Below, piece by piece: positions 11,709-21,924 of a stretch of 64,000 nt of DNA. The notes below the pieces were generated by a model. That model made no database searches, was not told the origin of the DNA, and saw only the letters and a list, made by a program, of their open reading frames with translations. The position numbers and the translations under genes were made by a program. This DNA comes from Anthoceros angustus (taxonomy: Eukaryota; Streptophyta; Anthocerotopsida; Anthocerotales; Anthocerotaceae). The stretch is from NCBI GenBank assembly GCA_010909165.1, contig MU008201.1:415288-479287 (forward strand), read 5' to 3'. How positions within the stretch are numbered: the stretch's first letter is position 1; each line of letters starts with the position of its first letter.

Positions 11709-12945
11709 GATGACGGAGCGGAGAGGAGCAACCGGAGGAGCAGAACGAGGGAGCGCGGATGCGATCGAGGTAAGCACCCCGCCTCACCATGGAAGGAGGG
11801 CCAACGAAGGAGTCACGATCGGGAACATGGAGGACTTCGAGGAGAGCCACGAGGAGTCCCGTGAGGGAGGAAACCCGACTTTGTCCCAGAGGGAGGCGGA
11901 GACCTCAAGTCCGGACCGAAGTCCGGACTCAAGTCCGGACTGAATAAGTCCGGACCTCAAGTCCGGACTGAATCCGACCGAGGTCCGACCGAGACAAGGC
12001 CCGACCTAGCCGGACTGTGAATAAGCCGACTCAAGTTCGTGAGTCGAGACAGACCTCGAGGACCGGGTCGGCAAGAAGGAGGAGCCCCTTCGACTTACGC
12101 TAGGGGAGCAGGGTGGCCCCACCGGCCAAGGACCTGTGGAGGCCAGGAGGATGACGTGGTAACGGGTCGATCCGCCAGAGCCCAACCCGGCTGTGATTCC
12201 GGGAGAGGAGGGGCCCCGCCTCACGGATCATCCGATTGGGTGCACCACAACCGCTGACGGGGATTGACCACCCATTCCGAGGCCTGTGACCTTCCCCCTG
12301 GCAAGGAGATAGGGGATAGGGGTGGTAGGCGGCCGATTAGGTATACCGAGTCAAGCACGTAATAAAGACGCCACCTTGGGCGCAGATAAGAGGGCCGGGG
12401 TCAGTAAAGCATCTTTCTTGGTGTTGATGCCGCTCTGCACCTTTGTGAGTCTTCTTGCTAACGTGAGTCCCGAGTCACCGAAAGGTGCACGGCGCCCGGG
12501 AGATTGATCAAGGTCCCGTGACGACTTAACGCTGTGGTGTGTGCAGGAAGGGTGATCGGTGATCCGTGCTCGCCGAGCCGCGTCCGACACCGAACGGATC
12601 GAACGCCGAGGAACTCCGGAGGGCGGTCCGGACGAGAGGCCCGCGAACGACGAGGAGGTCCGGATCACAGAACTGATTTTTCTAAGACCAAGAGTGTAGC
12701 GTGAGAGGAGAGAGGGACGATGCGTGAGGATGTATGTGAACGATACGGACGCGAACGGGTCCTTAAACGCCATACCGGCTCAGACGGACGCTAGAGAAGT
12801 TAGGAGTATGTGTGTTGAGACCGAACGAGCGCTAAGGACGGAAGAATCACCAAACGCGGTAAACGCCTATCATTCCTTTGGGAACGGACTTCTTCCTACA
12901 ACGACACGGACAGGCGCGCCTTACTGCCATCAGCGAAAAGTCTCA

Positions 12946-13400
12946 ATAACAACCATATTTGCACTGAAACCGGGTCCCTTGGCCAAAAAAGGTATGTCCG
13001 GGAAACCTGCTAGGCAAAGTATATGGGCCTCTATAGGAAAGAGGCCTCCTCTTAGTTGAAGGAAAATACACATCACGAACAATGCCAACGAGTAGTAACA
13101 GCCGCCGCCTACCTGGCAAAGAAGGTGGGTCTCCGCCGAGGGGCAATCTCACAACCGTAAGCTGAGAGAGCGTGTGGCACAGGACTTAGGCGCAACCTCA
13201 CTGCAGGCTGGTGCGATTCAAAGCTTGATGCAAGGCCGAGCAAGAAGCTATGAACTGCCTCCTTACTCCGGAGCAAGAGTAGATGAGCACGAGCCGCCTG
13301 GGATGGACGAAGTTCTGAGAGGCCACCACGCCTCCGCCATATTGCTTCCCATGAGGGCTCTAATCAATCCTGGAATGAACCCCAAGTGAGTAAGAAGGTG
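12946..13400. other. No recognisable gene downstream of element A
   Basis: Unique-looking sequence after the LTR end. A short open stretch at 13,174-13,389 (+) has no recognisable motif. The expected target duplication of element A cannot be tested because its left end lies outside the window. Confidence 0.4.
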
Positions 13401-15004
13401 CAAGGCAGCCCAGCTCTTTGTGATGGGGAACCCCAGCCAACGAGGACATTTAGAAACCGCTTCTCCACTCCTTCGCAATGAAGGGATTCCAAATGCGAGA
13501 ACTCAACGACAAAGCCGGAGACTAGGATGGGAGCAGAGAGGGCCCAACTCCCAAGAAAAGCTGCCGGGGCTAAAGCTTCCGTAGCCAAAAGACCAGTGCC
13601 CCCAAATGCAGAGGGAGGGACATATGTTGCTTGGCCAAGTCCTCAGAAGCGCACTCCAAAGGTGCCTAGGCCAATGATATCGGCTAGCGCCTGCATAACC
13701 TACCTATCAAAACCCCTCAAGCTCGACAAGAATCCCAGGAAGGGCGGAACTGTGCGGAGGAGGTAGCCTTTGCACTTCAAAATCTTCACCTTCAGATCGA
13801 GGCGTGAGAGCTCCAAAGAGAAAAGACCAAATGCCCCCTTGACCCGGTCACCAAGCCTCATGATATGGGTGTCGTCCGCCACCGAGGGATACAAACAATC
13901 TTAAAACGAGATGGGCATGAGTTATGAACGAAAGCTCCAAATAAGCCGCAAAAGGGCGCCCCAACTATCCTCTTGCTTGGCAGTGCCATATACACCTTAA
14001 ACCGCCTCATCAAGGGGTCTGCAAGTAGAAATTGAAGGAGATCCGTGGAGCTAAAGGATAAGGTCAAGCTGCCCACTTGCATCCCCTCGAGTCGCGAAAT
14101 GGCCGCCTCGAGACCGGTGGTTAAAAGCATTTTTACATCCACCTAATGCGACTCATAGGATGGGACCCAAGATCGCCCCACCTCAAAGCCACGGACTAAG
14201 ACCCCTCAAAGTAGCTGCTCGAATATCGCGGGCCGAGAGTGACCCTCGGAATTGTCTCCCGAAGTTGGATGGCAATGCTGCGATTAACTAACCGCAAAAA
14301 CGCCTCCCCCACTACTATGGGACGAATCCTGTGGGTGGGGTTCTCCATAGCCAACAAGCGACTAGCGCCCAACCCTTGAGGCCAAGGGGTCCCTGCCACC
14401 ACAGCCAAAGAGAACAACTCAGAACCCGAGGATCTGCAAAGTAACTAAGATGTTATAGACTTCTCGGCGCATTCTTGCGAAGTGGTGAAGAGATACAGGC
14501 CCACCGACGACATTGCACAAAACAAAAAGGCCTCGCCAAGTCCTTGATGTCAGTATCGGGATCGCCTAATGCCGCTGGCTGAGGAAAGTAAGGGCGCTAA
14601 TAGTCTCCTCTCGTAGCCGGCGCCTAATCGGGCTTTTGGCTCGACATCAGTGCCACCAGCAAAAAAGACATCGCTAAGATGCACCCCTCCCAGGCGTGAC
14701 CGCCTCGGTGGCCTAAAACCGCCGAGGAAGGCAATCACACACCACTTTGGGGAGGAAAACCAGAGAGGATAACCGACCAAAATAGGTGAGCTCCGCCGAG
14801 GGATTCGAAACCGGGATTCGTGGCAGTAGCCGTGGAGAAGCGATCAACTTGTCTCCCGCCGACGGAAGCTATCAAGGTGGACCACCGGACGAACCGGAGG
14901 TCCAGAGTGGTAAACCTCGGCTTGGAGTGAGGAGTAGCGCATAAATATAAAAAGCCAGATCCCACAATCGAGCCTCCTGTATGTGGATCCGTTATGAAAG
15001 TCAA
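13364..15004 (-). pseudogene. Decayed non-LTR-type reverse transcriptase with ADDTHI box
   Basis: On the minus strand, the block IRPIVVGEAFLRLVNRSIAI (within 14,196-14,417) matches the R-P-I-x-x-G-E motif of LINE-like RTs. About 450 bases further on, SVADDTHIMRLGDRVKGAF followed by LDLKVKILKCK (13,700-13,894) is the catalytic (Y/V)ADD box plus the GL-K motif that follows it. Order and spacing fit one RT domain. Stops and frame changes lie between the blocks, so it is a relic. Upstream sequence to 15,004 and downstream to 13,364 keeps long minus frames that may belong to it. The ADDTHI wording recalls RTs of non-flowering plants and algae; that is recollection, not a search. Confidence 0.65.
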
Positions 15005-15500
15005 TTAATGTGGCTGTCTCGATGATCTCACCTTGTGTCTGGCTAGTTACCGAGACACCGAATAACCCATTTAGTAATTATTTCAACGACAAGAGGTCCG
15101 TGCTCTCTCTAAGAGAGACACACCCACTGCATACTACCCGTGCCGTGAAGACACAGTGGAAGTGATGGGTGGTATACACCTTAGAGCTAATTCAACACTG
15201 TGGGCGCCGAATATCTTTGTGGTATAAGGAGATATCTGGGATATCATGATGTTGGGGATCAGAGATGGGTATGCACAATCCTCATCATCGCTTAGGATTT
15301 TGAACACATAGTATCGTAGCAAAGCTTATCCTTCTCAACAGGTCGCCAAGTACTTAAAACAATTAATCATTCGTAACTCACTATCCTCTGGGCCATCAGA
15401 AGAGATCCCAAGGGGAATTAATAGTATTTAGGATGAATCTAGCCATTTTAAGAGACATTCTACAAAACCTGATTTTATATAGATCAAAACCGGGCCGGAC
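15005..15500. other. AT-richer spacer, nothing recognised
   Basis: A minus-strand open stretch of 62 codons (15,134-15,322) has no known motif. No RNA gene, repeat or regulatory signature was seen. Confidence 0.3.
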
Positions 15501-15539
15501 ACTTTGTATAGGTAACCTGAGGTAGTTAATTGGGCGGCT

Positions 15540-17060
15540 AAATATCTTGGCCTGCATGCTTACACTTTGAAGGAAGCATCCCGATGGATCAACAATGCTG
15601 TACTAGATAGGGAGGGTTTCCGCACCGGGACCAAAGGCGATCACACCTACAATTGCTAACAATGCTCGGATCTCTCAGTAAGGAGGCACTACCAGCAGAA
15701 TTCGAACCCCTCAAGATGCGGCTTAGACCCACGTGAATTCACCGCGACGATACACCTCAAGTTCTCCGGCGAGGAGGCGTATCACAGCCAAGATCCTTGC
15801 CCAACCACATACAAGGAGATGGATCACTGCCGGGATGCCTCAATGGTTAGTCGAGGCTTACCAACCGCTACCACCACAACTTAGAAGAGGAGGTCGTGAC
15901 TACCACGTTGGTATTTCCACTCATGCTGTAGATGTCAAGTAATAATCTCCTCCACCCTAAGGCCGAAGATTATGCTGGTGAGTCAGATCGCACCGACGAG
16001 CCGCCTTAGCTCTTCAGGGAGGGTCCGAGAGACGATCCCGATGGAGGACGCATGTGGCGCTTCACCCATTTCAAGCTCCGGAGGCAAGACGAGAACGGAG
16101 ACGGCGAACCTTCACCCCTAAAGTGTGACTCAGCAACCTTCTCAAGTTTAAGAAAGGCATGCCCTCCTCGCCGAAGCCGGTAATCGCAATCAAAAGTACT
16201 GGAGTTTTATGTTGCCATTCAAGGTCACGCACGAGAGTGCCGCAAGAAGAGAGGTCGAGAGCTGCAGGTCACCTGATCAGACAAACAATGGTCAGTAATT
16301 AGAGGAGCTACTTAAGACAATGAGGCAAAGACCGTGAGAAGATACTTTCACGTGCTCTGCCCCCAAATAATCGAAAGTTACATCAGATGCGGGGTGAAGG
16401 AGGTCCTTCACAATTTGGAGGCAGAGCCACCCATCACAATACATACATGCACCCAAGGTGGGGTTGCCAATCTCACCTTCAAGCTCGGATACTCATCCTT
16501 CCTGTGTGGAAACAGCCTGGGGCAAGTTACTGGGCATGCCAGATTGAGATCCAACGCCATCACAATTATGGGACAAGGCACTTCCGATGCCATCTTCCCC
16601 CGAGACCATATTCGGCTTGACTAAGGCTTACCTTGGAGCCTCATTTACTCCTCGTCCCACAAATGGGCAAGAACCTTTGGCTTTCCATGACTCACCAATT
16701 GCACCTAAGGGAGCGTATCTTAAGATGTTTAAGACGATCTTCACTACGGAACAGGTACTTTGTTTCTGTGACCACAAGTCCCTGCCTTTGGGCCTATTCA
16801 AGACCGGAGCGCCTCAAGACGGCCATGCGCATGCTTTCTTCATTACCTCTCTCGTAGGAGCGGCATCTACAGAGGAGCCGCCAAAGGACTCCATGGGAGA
16901 TAGCTTCTACCACTGCTCATACGATTTTTGTGTACCCGCCAGGGAGTGTGACAAACAATTAACTGTCTGCAGAATCAAGTACTGGCTTGAGCGCTGGCCG
17001 GAGTTACCGAGATCCACCTGAGCTCTACACCCGAAGAAGGAGACTGTTGTGAATACTTAA
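15540..17060 (+). pseudogene. Old, strongly diverged gypsy gag-pol relic
   Basis: Short collinear islands match element A pol. More than 20 identical bases occur at 16,141 and 3,811. A following GGAGTTTTATG...TTCAAGGTCACG block matches, as do CAATTGCACCTAAGGGAG at 16,696 and 4,226, and a CTTGAGCGC...GGAG block at about 16,985 and 4,445. Between the islands the sequence is heavily altered. A 144-codon plus frame (16,587-17,021) is open by chance or by drift and no longer shows RT motifs. The relic is much older than elements A-D. Confidence 0.5.
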
Positions 17061-17778
17061 ATAACACAGTAATGACCGTCGTAGGGAATAGTATTTAGTC
17101 GATGATCGAACGCGTGGTTTCTTCGAAGAGACACTCGATGTATAATTATTTAAGACACACTTTCCGGTCATCCGGGCCATGACACCTTTAGCAGCTAATT
17201 CAAATAACTCTAAAGGCCGAGATATCTTTGTGAGTACATAGTTTATTCTTCGGACTTAGCAATGCTAGACTAGATACAAGAGATGTAATCCATCGCTAGG
17301 ATTTCCAATATTGTCCGGCCGAAGTCCTGTCAACTAAGCCGATGTGGTTCCCAACTTCGAGCCTCAAAAAATTTTCCAGACAGTAAGTAAAAAGGTAACT
17401 CGAAAGCAAGAGATCAAGCATATCCATGGTATAATACCCTAAACGGTAGAAGATGCAAAGAATACCTTGTTAAGAAAAGATGGTATCACCTAAAGAGAAC
17501 CCACCCGATTATCCCTGTGGTGGGCCCTACCAAACCTCGTCCCTCGAGGTGGCTTCACCACACCCATTTAACGCCCCACCGCCATATCAGCACGCTTAGC
17601 TAAGCGCTTCACGCGCCCGCAATCTTTGCCGCTGCGCTCAACTCCAACTCCACCGGGCGTACCGAGGCCACCACACGCTTACAAGGTCAACGCCACCGCC
17701 GTGGCCGAAGCCACCGCTGGGCGGTCTCGCCTCACGCCGGTGGTCCTACTCACCACACGGCCTCACGCCAATGCCAGA
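17061..17778. other. Spacer with GC-rich stretch, no gene seen
   Basis: Bases 17,560-17,760 are rich in CACC/GCC words and contain no convincing frame. No repeat unit or RNA gene was recognised. Confidence 0.3.
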
Positions 17779-17824
17779 CACTAATCTTAATTAATCGCTT
17801 ATGTTAATTAAGCGTTGATTAGTG
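17779..17824. repeat. Imperfect inverted repeat
   Basis: CACTAATC...TTAATTAA, then TTAATTAA...GATTAGTG, with a short spacer. The arms mark a GC-rich to AT-rich boundary and could be the terminus of a small non-autonomous element, but no partner end or target duplication was found. Confidence 0.5.
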
Positions 17825-17844
17825 TAAATTAAACATGGTTAGCA

Positions 17845-17995
17845 ATAGCTAAATGAATAAGCCCAATTTATATGCTTTAGCATATTCCTTGCATATTATA
17901 GTGTATTCTTAGGATGCAATAGCTAAGTGGATAAGCTGAAGTTATATACTTTAGCATATTCCTTGCATATTACAGTGTATTCTCAGGATATTTCC
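17845..17995. repeat. Two-copy direct repeat of about 73 bp
   Basis: The segment AATAGCTAA...TATTCTTAGGA is followed at once by a near-identical copy starting near 17,918. Both contain TTTAGCATATTCCTTGCATA. Short related ATATGC words continue to 18,045. Confidence 0.7.
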
Positions 17996-18477
17996 GGCAT
18001 ATGCTTATGCCAATAGGATATCTTAGGAATATGCCGATGCCAATGGCTAGTATATAGACTTTCGCTAGGATCGAGCCCATCATAGCTTGTCCTCTAGATA
18101 TGCAATGGAAGAGTGTTGTGAGGAGGCCAAAGCAATGACTCCGAGAGCGATGTGTAAGGAATGTGTGTGTTGTTCTCATGGGGAGAGTGTGTTTGTGCCA
18201 CAACGTGCGAGCTACTTTCTCTTATTGTTATTGGTTTGCACCTATACTTGCATATTAGATTTGTTTTGCTTGGTTGTTTGTTGAGGGATCTGAATTCAAG
18301 TGCTTACCTCGTACGACAACTCCAAGGGCAGTAGAAAAAAGGGGCGACTAAAAGTAAAAGTGATCATAAATAATTAAATAAGAAGTATGTATTCGTTTTC
18401 TATTAAAAAAGGATGGGATAACGTCCTTGTGCAATCTTGAACGTCAGATGGTATCGTGAAAAAATTGGATAATCTAC

Positions 18478-18833
18478 TTGTATGATTTTGAACGAGAGAC
18501 ATTGTTAATCGATTTTGAACGTGAGACCTTGGATAATCTACTTGTACGATTTTGAACGTAAGACCTTGTTAATCGATTTTGAACGTGAGACCTTGTTAAT
18601 CGATTTTGAACGTGAGACCTTGGATAATCTACTTGTACGATTTTGAACGTGAGACCTTGTTATTCGATTTTGAACGTGAGACCTTGTTAATCGATTTTGA
18701 ACGTGAGACTTTGTTAATCGATTTTGAATGTGAAGCCTTGTTAATTGATTTTGAACGTGAAGCCTTGTTAATCGATTTTGAACGTGAGACCTTGTTAATC
18801 GATTTTGAGCGTGAAACATTGTTAATCAATCGA
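18478..18833. repeat. 27-bp minisatellite (CGATTTTGAACGTGAGACCT core)
   Basis: A 27-bp unit containing CGATTTTGAACGTGAGACCT followed by TGTTAAT is repeated about 13 times, with a longer variant unit (GGATAATCTACTTGTA) interspersed at the left end. Being divisible by three, the unit leaves frames open on both strands (DFERETLLI and NKVSRSKSI repeats). These frames should not be taken as genes. Confidence 0.92.
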
Positions 18834-20428
18834 TGTCCGCAAATGTAATTTTCAACCAAAGAAGTTTGGTAATACCACTTATTTATGTAAAGGAGTGGAA
18901 GGCAAAAAGCGTTCACATGGACAAAACATATAGGTTCAATAATATTATTTTGTTGGGAGTTCCGGCACATCCTCAGACCTCCAAAAGGACATGTTTCCCC
19001 ATTAGAAGATCATTTTTCGCGTTCTTTTTGCACAGTGCGTGCATAAGTTTGTGCATAACGTTGTTTAGACGTGCACTTATGCGCGCCTAGGCCCCCTGGT
19101 ATACAAAACCATACAAAACCACACAAAATGCAGAAACTATGACAAAATTATGGAACAATGAGGTCACTGGCCCTTCATCACACCAACTAAATCGCCATGA
19201 ACCTCGAGTACGCCACAGTGTAAATGACTGGTGAAGTGGTGCTCGAGCAGAATGCAAACTAATGGATGAACACCTACAAAACCAATAAAACCAAACCAAC
19301 TCCGCGAAAATAGGTTGGGATTTTCCAAAACCCCTTTGACAGAGAGTCCCTCGTACATAGACGTCAAGTATATGTGGATACATTTAGATTTATATATGTG
19401 TCTGGTGCATATGTACCAAAGCAACTCCCAAATCCTAAGAGGGTTGTACCAATTACTTGCTAGTCTACTTGCTTAAACTTTGCAATAATTTTCCTTTCGA
19501 AGAGGGATGATATCATACCATAATCACTAGGCAACAAATTCAAATCACCCACACAACCAGCATCATTCGGACATAAACCTTGAGGTGTGACAATAATGCT
19601 TACTCCATGTTTACAAGAATCAATCAGCCATCCTTGCCTTGGCAACAAACAAGTCATATTAAAAGCGTGGCCGCACCAATTTGCTAATTGACCTGTTAGA
19701 ACCGATGAAAAAGCAATTCTTGCAGCGCTCGGCGGAAAATTCGGTCAATCGTTCTCTGCAAAAGTGAAGAGGAAAAAGAGGAAATGTGCTGCCATAACAC
19801 TGATATCAATCGCTCAATCAATATGAACAGCAGATGCAAATATGAACACCAGGATAAGGCAAACCTTGACCATAGTGTTCATAGAACCAAGAAGGATAGC
19901 CATCATGGAAAATAAGAATTTGAGATAAAACAAATAGAGTAGCTTGCATTGCATATCCTTCACATATATAGGAAGTATAGGCTATATCATTCGATAGAAA
20001 TCTCATTTTTCTTGAAAAGATTTTTTATTTTTCATAAATTAAATAGACATATCTAATGATACTTATGAATAAGTTAATCAATACTTTCCAAAAATAAATT
20101 TTCAGTTACCCTGCTTGTTATTTACCATCTTTCTATTGGATTTATTCGGTCTTTTCTATCATGTATCCTTTCTTGGTGAATTTGACTCTTTGTTATAGGA
20201 ACTAAATGGTCTTATCCATTTAGACTTGGTATTCTCAAGCTAATGCTCAAGATATCCTATGGATCTTTCTTCCTCAAATAGCTTTACTTGCAATGGATAT
20301 GCTCACATAATTTTTTAGTGAAATTGGAGACTTCATAGCTATTTCAAAGTATACATCAAAGTCTCGCTCTCGGATAGTGATTTCACCTACAGTAACTCCG
20401 TAGAGCACTAACGTCTTGCAGCCCCACG
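18834..20428. other. AT-rich intergenic stretch
   Basis: No gene is supported. A minus-strand open stretch at 19,460-19,657 has a protein-like composition (WLIDSCKHG...NLLPSDYG) and might be an isolated exon or relic, but no flanking exon or family was recognised. Nothing else was seen. Confidence 0.3.
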
Positions 20429-21086
20429 CACTATGGAGATGAAATGATGTTTTATAAAAGATAATCTCGTAGGGCCATGAAGTTGGGGATGAGAGGCACT
20501 ATGAAGTTGGGGACGAGTGAGAGATGAAATGATATTTTATAAAAGGTAATCTCGTAGGGCCATGAAGTTGGGAACGAGAGGCACCATGAAGTTGGGGATG
20601 AGAGGCACTATGAAGTTGGGGAAGAGTGAGAGATGAAATGATGTTTTATAAAAGGTAATCTCGTAGGGCCATGAAGTTGGGGACGAGAGGGACCATGAAG
20701 TTGGGGATGAGAGGCACTATGAAGTTGGGGACGAATGAGAAATGAAATGATGTTTTATAAAAGGTAATCTCGTAGGGCCATGAAGTTGGGGACGAGAGGC
20801 ACCATAAAGTTGGGGATGAGAAGCACTATGAAGTTGGGGACGAGTGAGAGATGAAATGATATTTTATAAAAGTGTGCAATCTCAGAGGGCCGCGAAGTGA
20901 AGTGAGGCACCATGAAGTTGAGGATGAGAGGCACTATGAAGTTGGGGACGAAAGGCACCCCATTCGAGCACTGACCCGTCCTTGTATGCTTGCGGAGACG
21001 AAGGCATGATATTTTACAATAGGTAGCCCCGTAGAGCCATGAACCTGGGGCGGGCGCGAGATGAAATAATGTTTTATAACAGATAT
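20429..21086. repeat. Satellite array, left part (109-bp higher-order unit)
   Basis: GAGTGAGAGATGAAATGAT-type landmarks recur at 20,515, 20,624, 20,733 and 20,842, an exact 109-bp period. Each unit contains three 22-24 bp subrepeats of ATGAAGTTGGGGAYGAG plus a GATGTTTTATAAAAGGTAAT segment. From 20,955 the array changes to a longer variant (CCCATTCGAGCACTGA...), which is the form found on the other side of element B. The unit leaves long open frames on the minus strand that are not genes. Confidence 0.93.
21082..21086. repeat. Left target-site duplication of element B (GATAT)
   Basis: GATAT precedes TGTGG at 21,087; GGTAT follows CCACA at 26,737. One mismatch in five. In the uninterrupted satellite unit this position reads TTTTATAACAGGTA, which supports GGTAT as the original site. 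Confidence 0.65.
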
Positions 21087-21924
21087 TGTGGCGCCGATTT
21101 ACCGACGGCCACCGAAGAGCGGCGACATAATCCCCAAGGTCGTTGTAGTAAGGGGTCCGTTCTCAAGAGAATGATAAACTCCGCTTGGCACGCTTTCAAC
21201 CGATTCTCACCCCAACGCCGCGACTGTTTGGACCCGGCGCACGCGTAACGTGCAGTTCTACGACTAACTACTCTTAAAGTTCACCGACAGTCTCGCGGTG
21301 GCTAAACGCTTAAGGACTCGCTCGTGTCCCGATTCGATCAGGGCGTCCGGCCTTTGTCCGCTCAGTCCGCTCTTCTCACCACTCTCAATGCACTCTAATG
21401 TTCTTGGAAAAGAGTGGGTGGGCTACGAGGTTCGGACCTCCTCTCACTGCCCGGCTGGGCCTCTCCGTCCGGACTCTTCACGCCTCCCAAAGTTCCCCAC
21501 CACGTGCTCGGCCCGTCTGACGTCCGCCGCACCGACGCAGCAAGGGTCCCGATCGTCCATAGACATACCACCACACGTTAGGGTCCGGCTGTGACCTCGA
21601 CTGGCCTCTTGAGTCGCCAGGCCCGCTGACTCGGGACTCACGTTAGCAAAAGACGCACAAGGGTCTACATAAGGAAACGCCAGTATCCACCCCAAGAGAA
21701 AGATGCTTTACTAGAGCAGCCTCTTATATACTACGCCCAAGGGCGGCATCTTTATTACATCTCCTATTCTCGAGCCGGCTGCCCGGGCCAGCCTTGTAGC
21801 CTCGCCGCCTCTATTTCTCCTAACTCCGCCTATCTACGCCGGCTTGAAGGGGGTGCCTTGTTCGCCAACTCGTGGCCCAATCCCCAGCCTCGCCGGTTGC
21901 GCCTCAGACGGATGATCCGCGAGG

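Larger units (their letters stand above)
1..12945 (+). mobile_element. Element A: Ty3/gypsy (Tat/Athila-like) retrotransposon, 5' end cut by the window
   Basis: Order on the plus strand is LTR end (1-826), primer-binding site (830-847), gag (about 900-2,940), protease, RT, RNase H, integrase, polypurine tract (7,372-7,384) and 3' LTR (7,385-12,945). The first 826 bases align with about 12,155-12,945, which fixes the LTR pair. No frame is open across gag-pol; small indels break it throughout, so this copy cannot encode its own proteins as read here. Two internal direct duplications (4,781-6,725 and 6,674-9,185) lengthen it. The RT-integrase order after protease, RNase H wording and PBS place it in the chromodomain-free Tat/Athila branch; that placement is by eye, without a tree. 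Confidence 0.85.
7385..12945 (+). repeat. Long 3' LTR of element A, containing an ORF region
   Basis: It starts after the polypurine tract with the family LTR start, including the T-rich and ATAAGGCG motifs near 7,430, and ends in the LTR body seen at 1-826. Element C's LTR has the same two ends but is only 1.2 kb. The extra 3-4 kb here (about 7,600-11,900) is not a random insertion, because the same segment sits at the same place in elements B and D. It holds a sense-oriented ORF region beginning at ATG 9,223. Discounting the duplicated copy, the LTR is about 4.3 kb. Confidence 0.7.

Noticed and set aside
16334-17021. Open frames of 74-144 codons as host genes
   Set aside because: Short nucleotide islands match gypsy pol, and the frames contain no independent domain.
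18478-18833. CRISPR-like regular repeat
   Set aside because: Units are directly adjacent or separated by variant repeats, with no unique spacers, and the DNA is eukaryotic.
18538-18970. Frames with NKVSRSKSI and DFERETLLI repeats
   Set aside because: They are translations of the 27-bp minisatellite.
20755-20958. Minus frame with repeated VPNFMVPLVPNFM
   Set aside because: It is the satellite unit read in an open frame.
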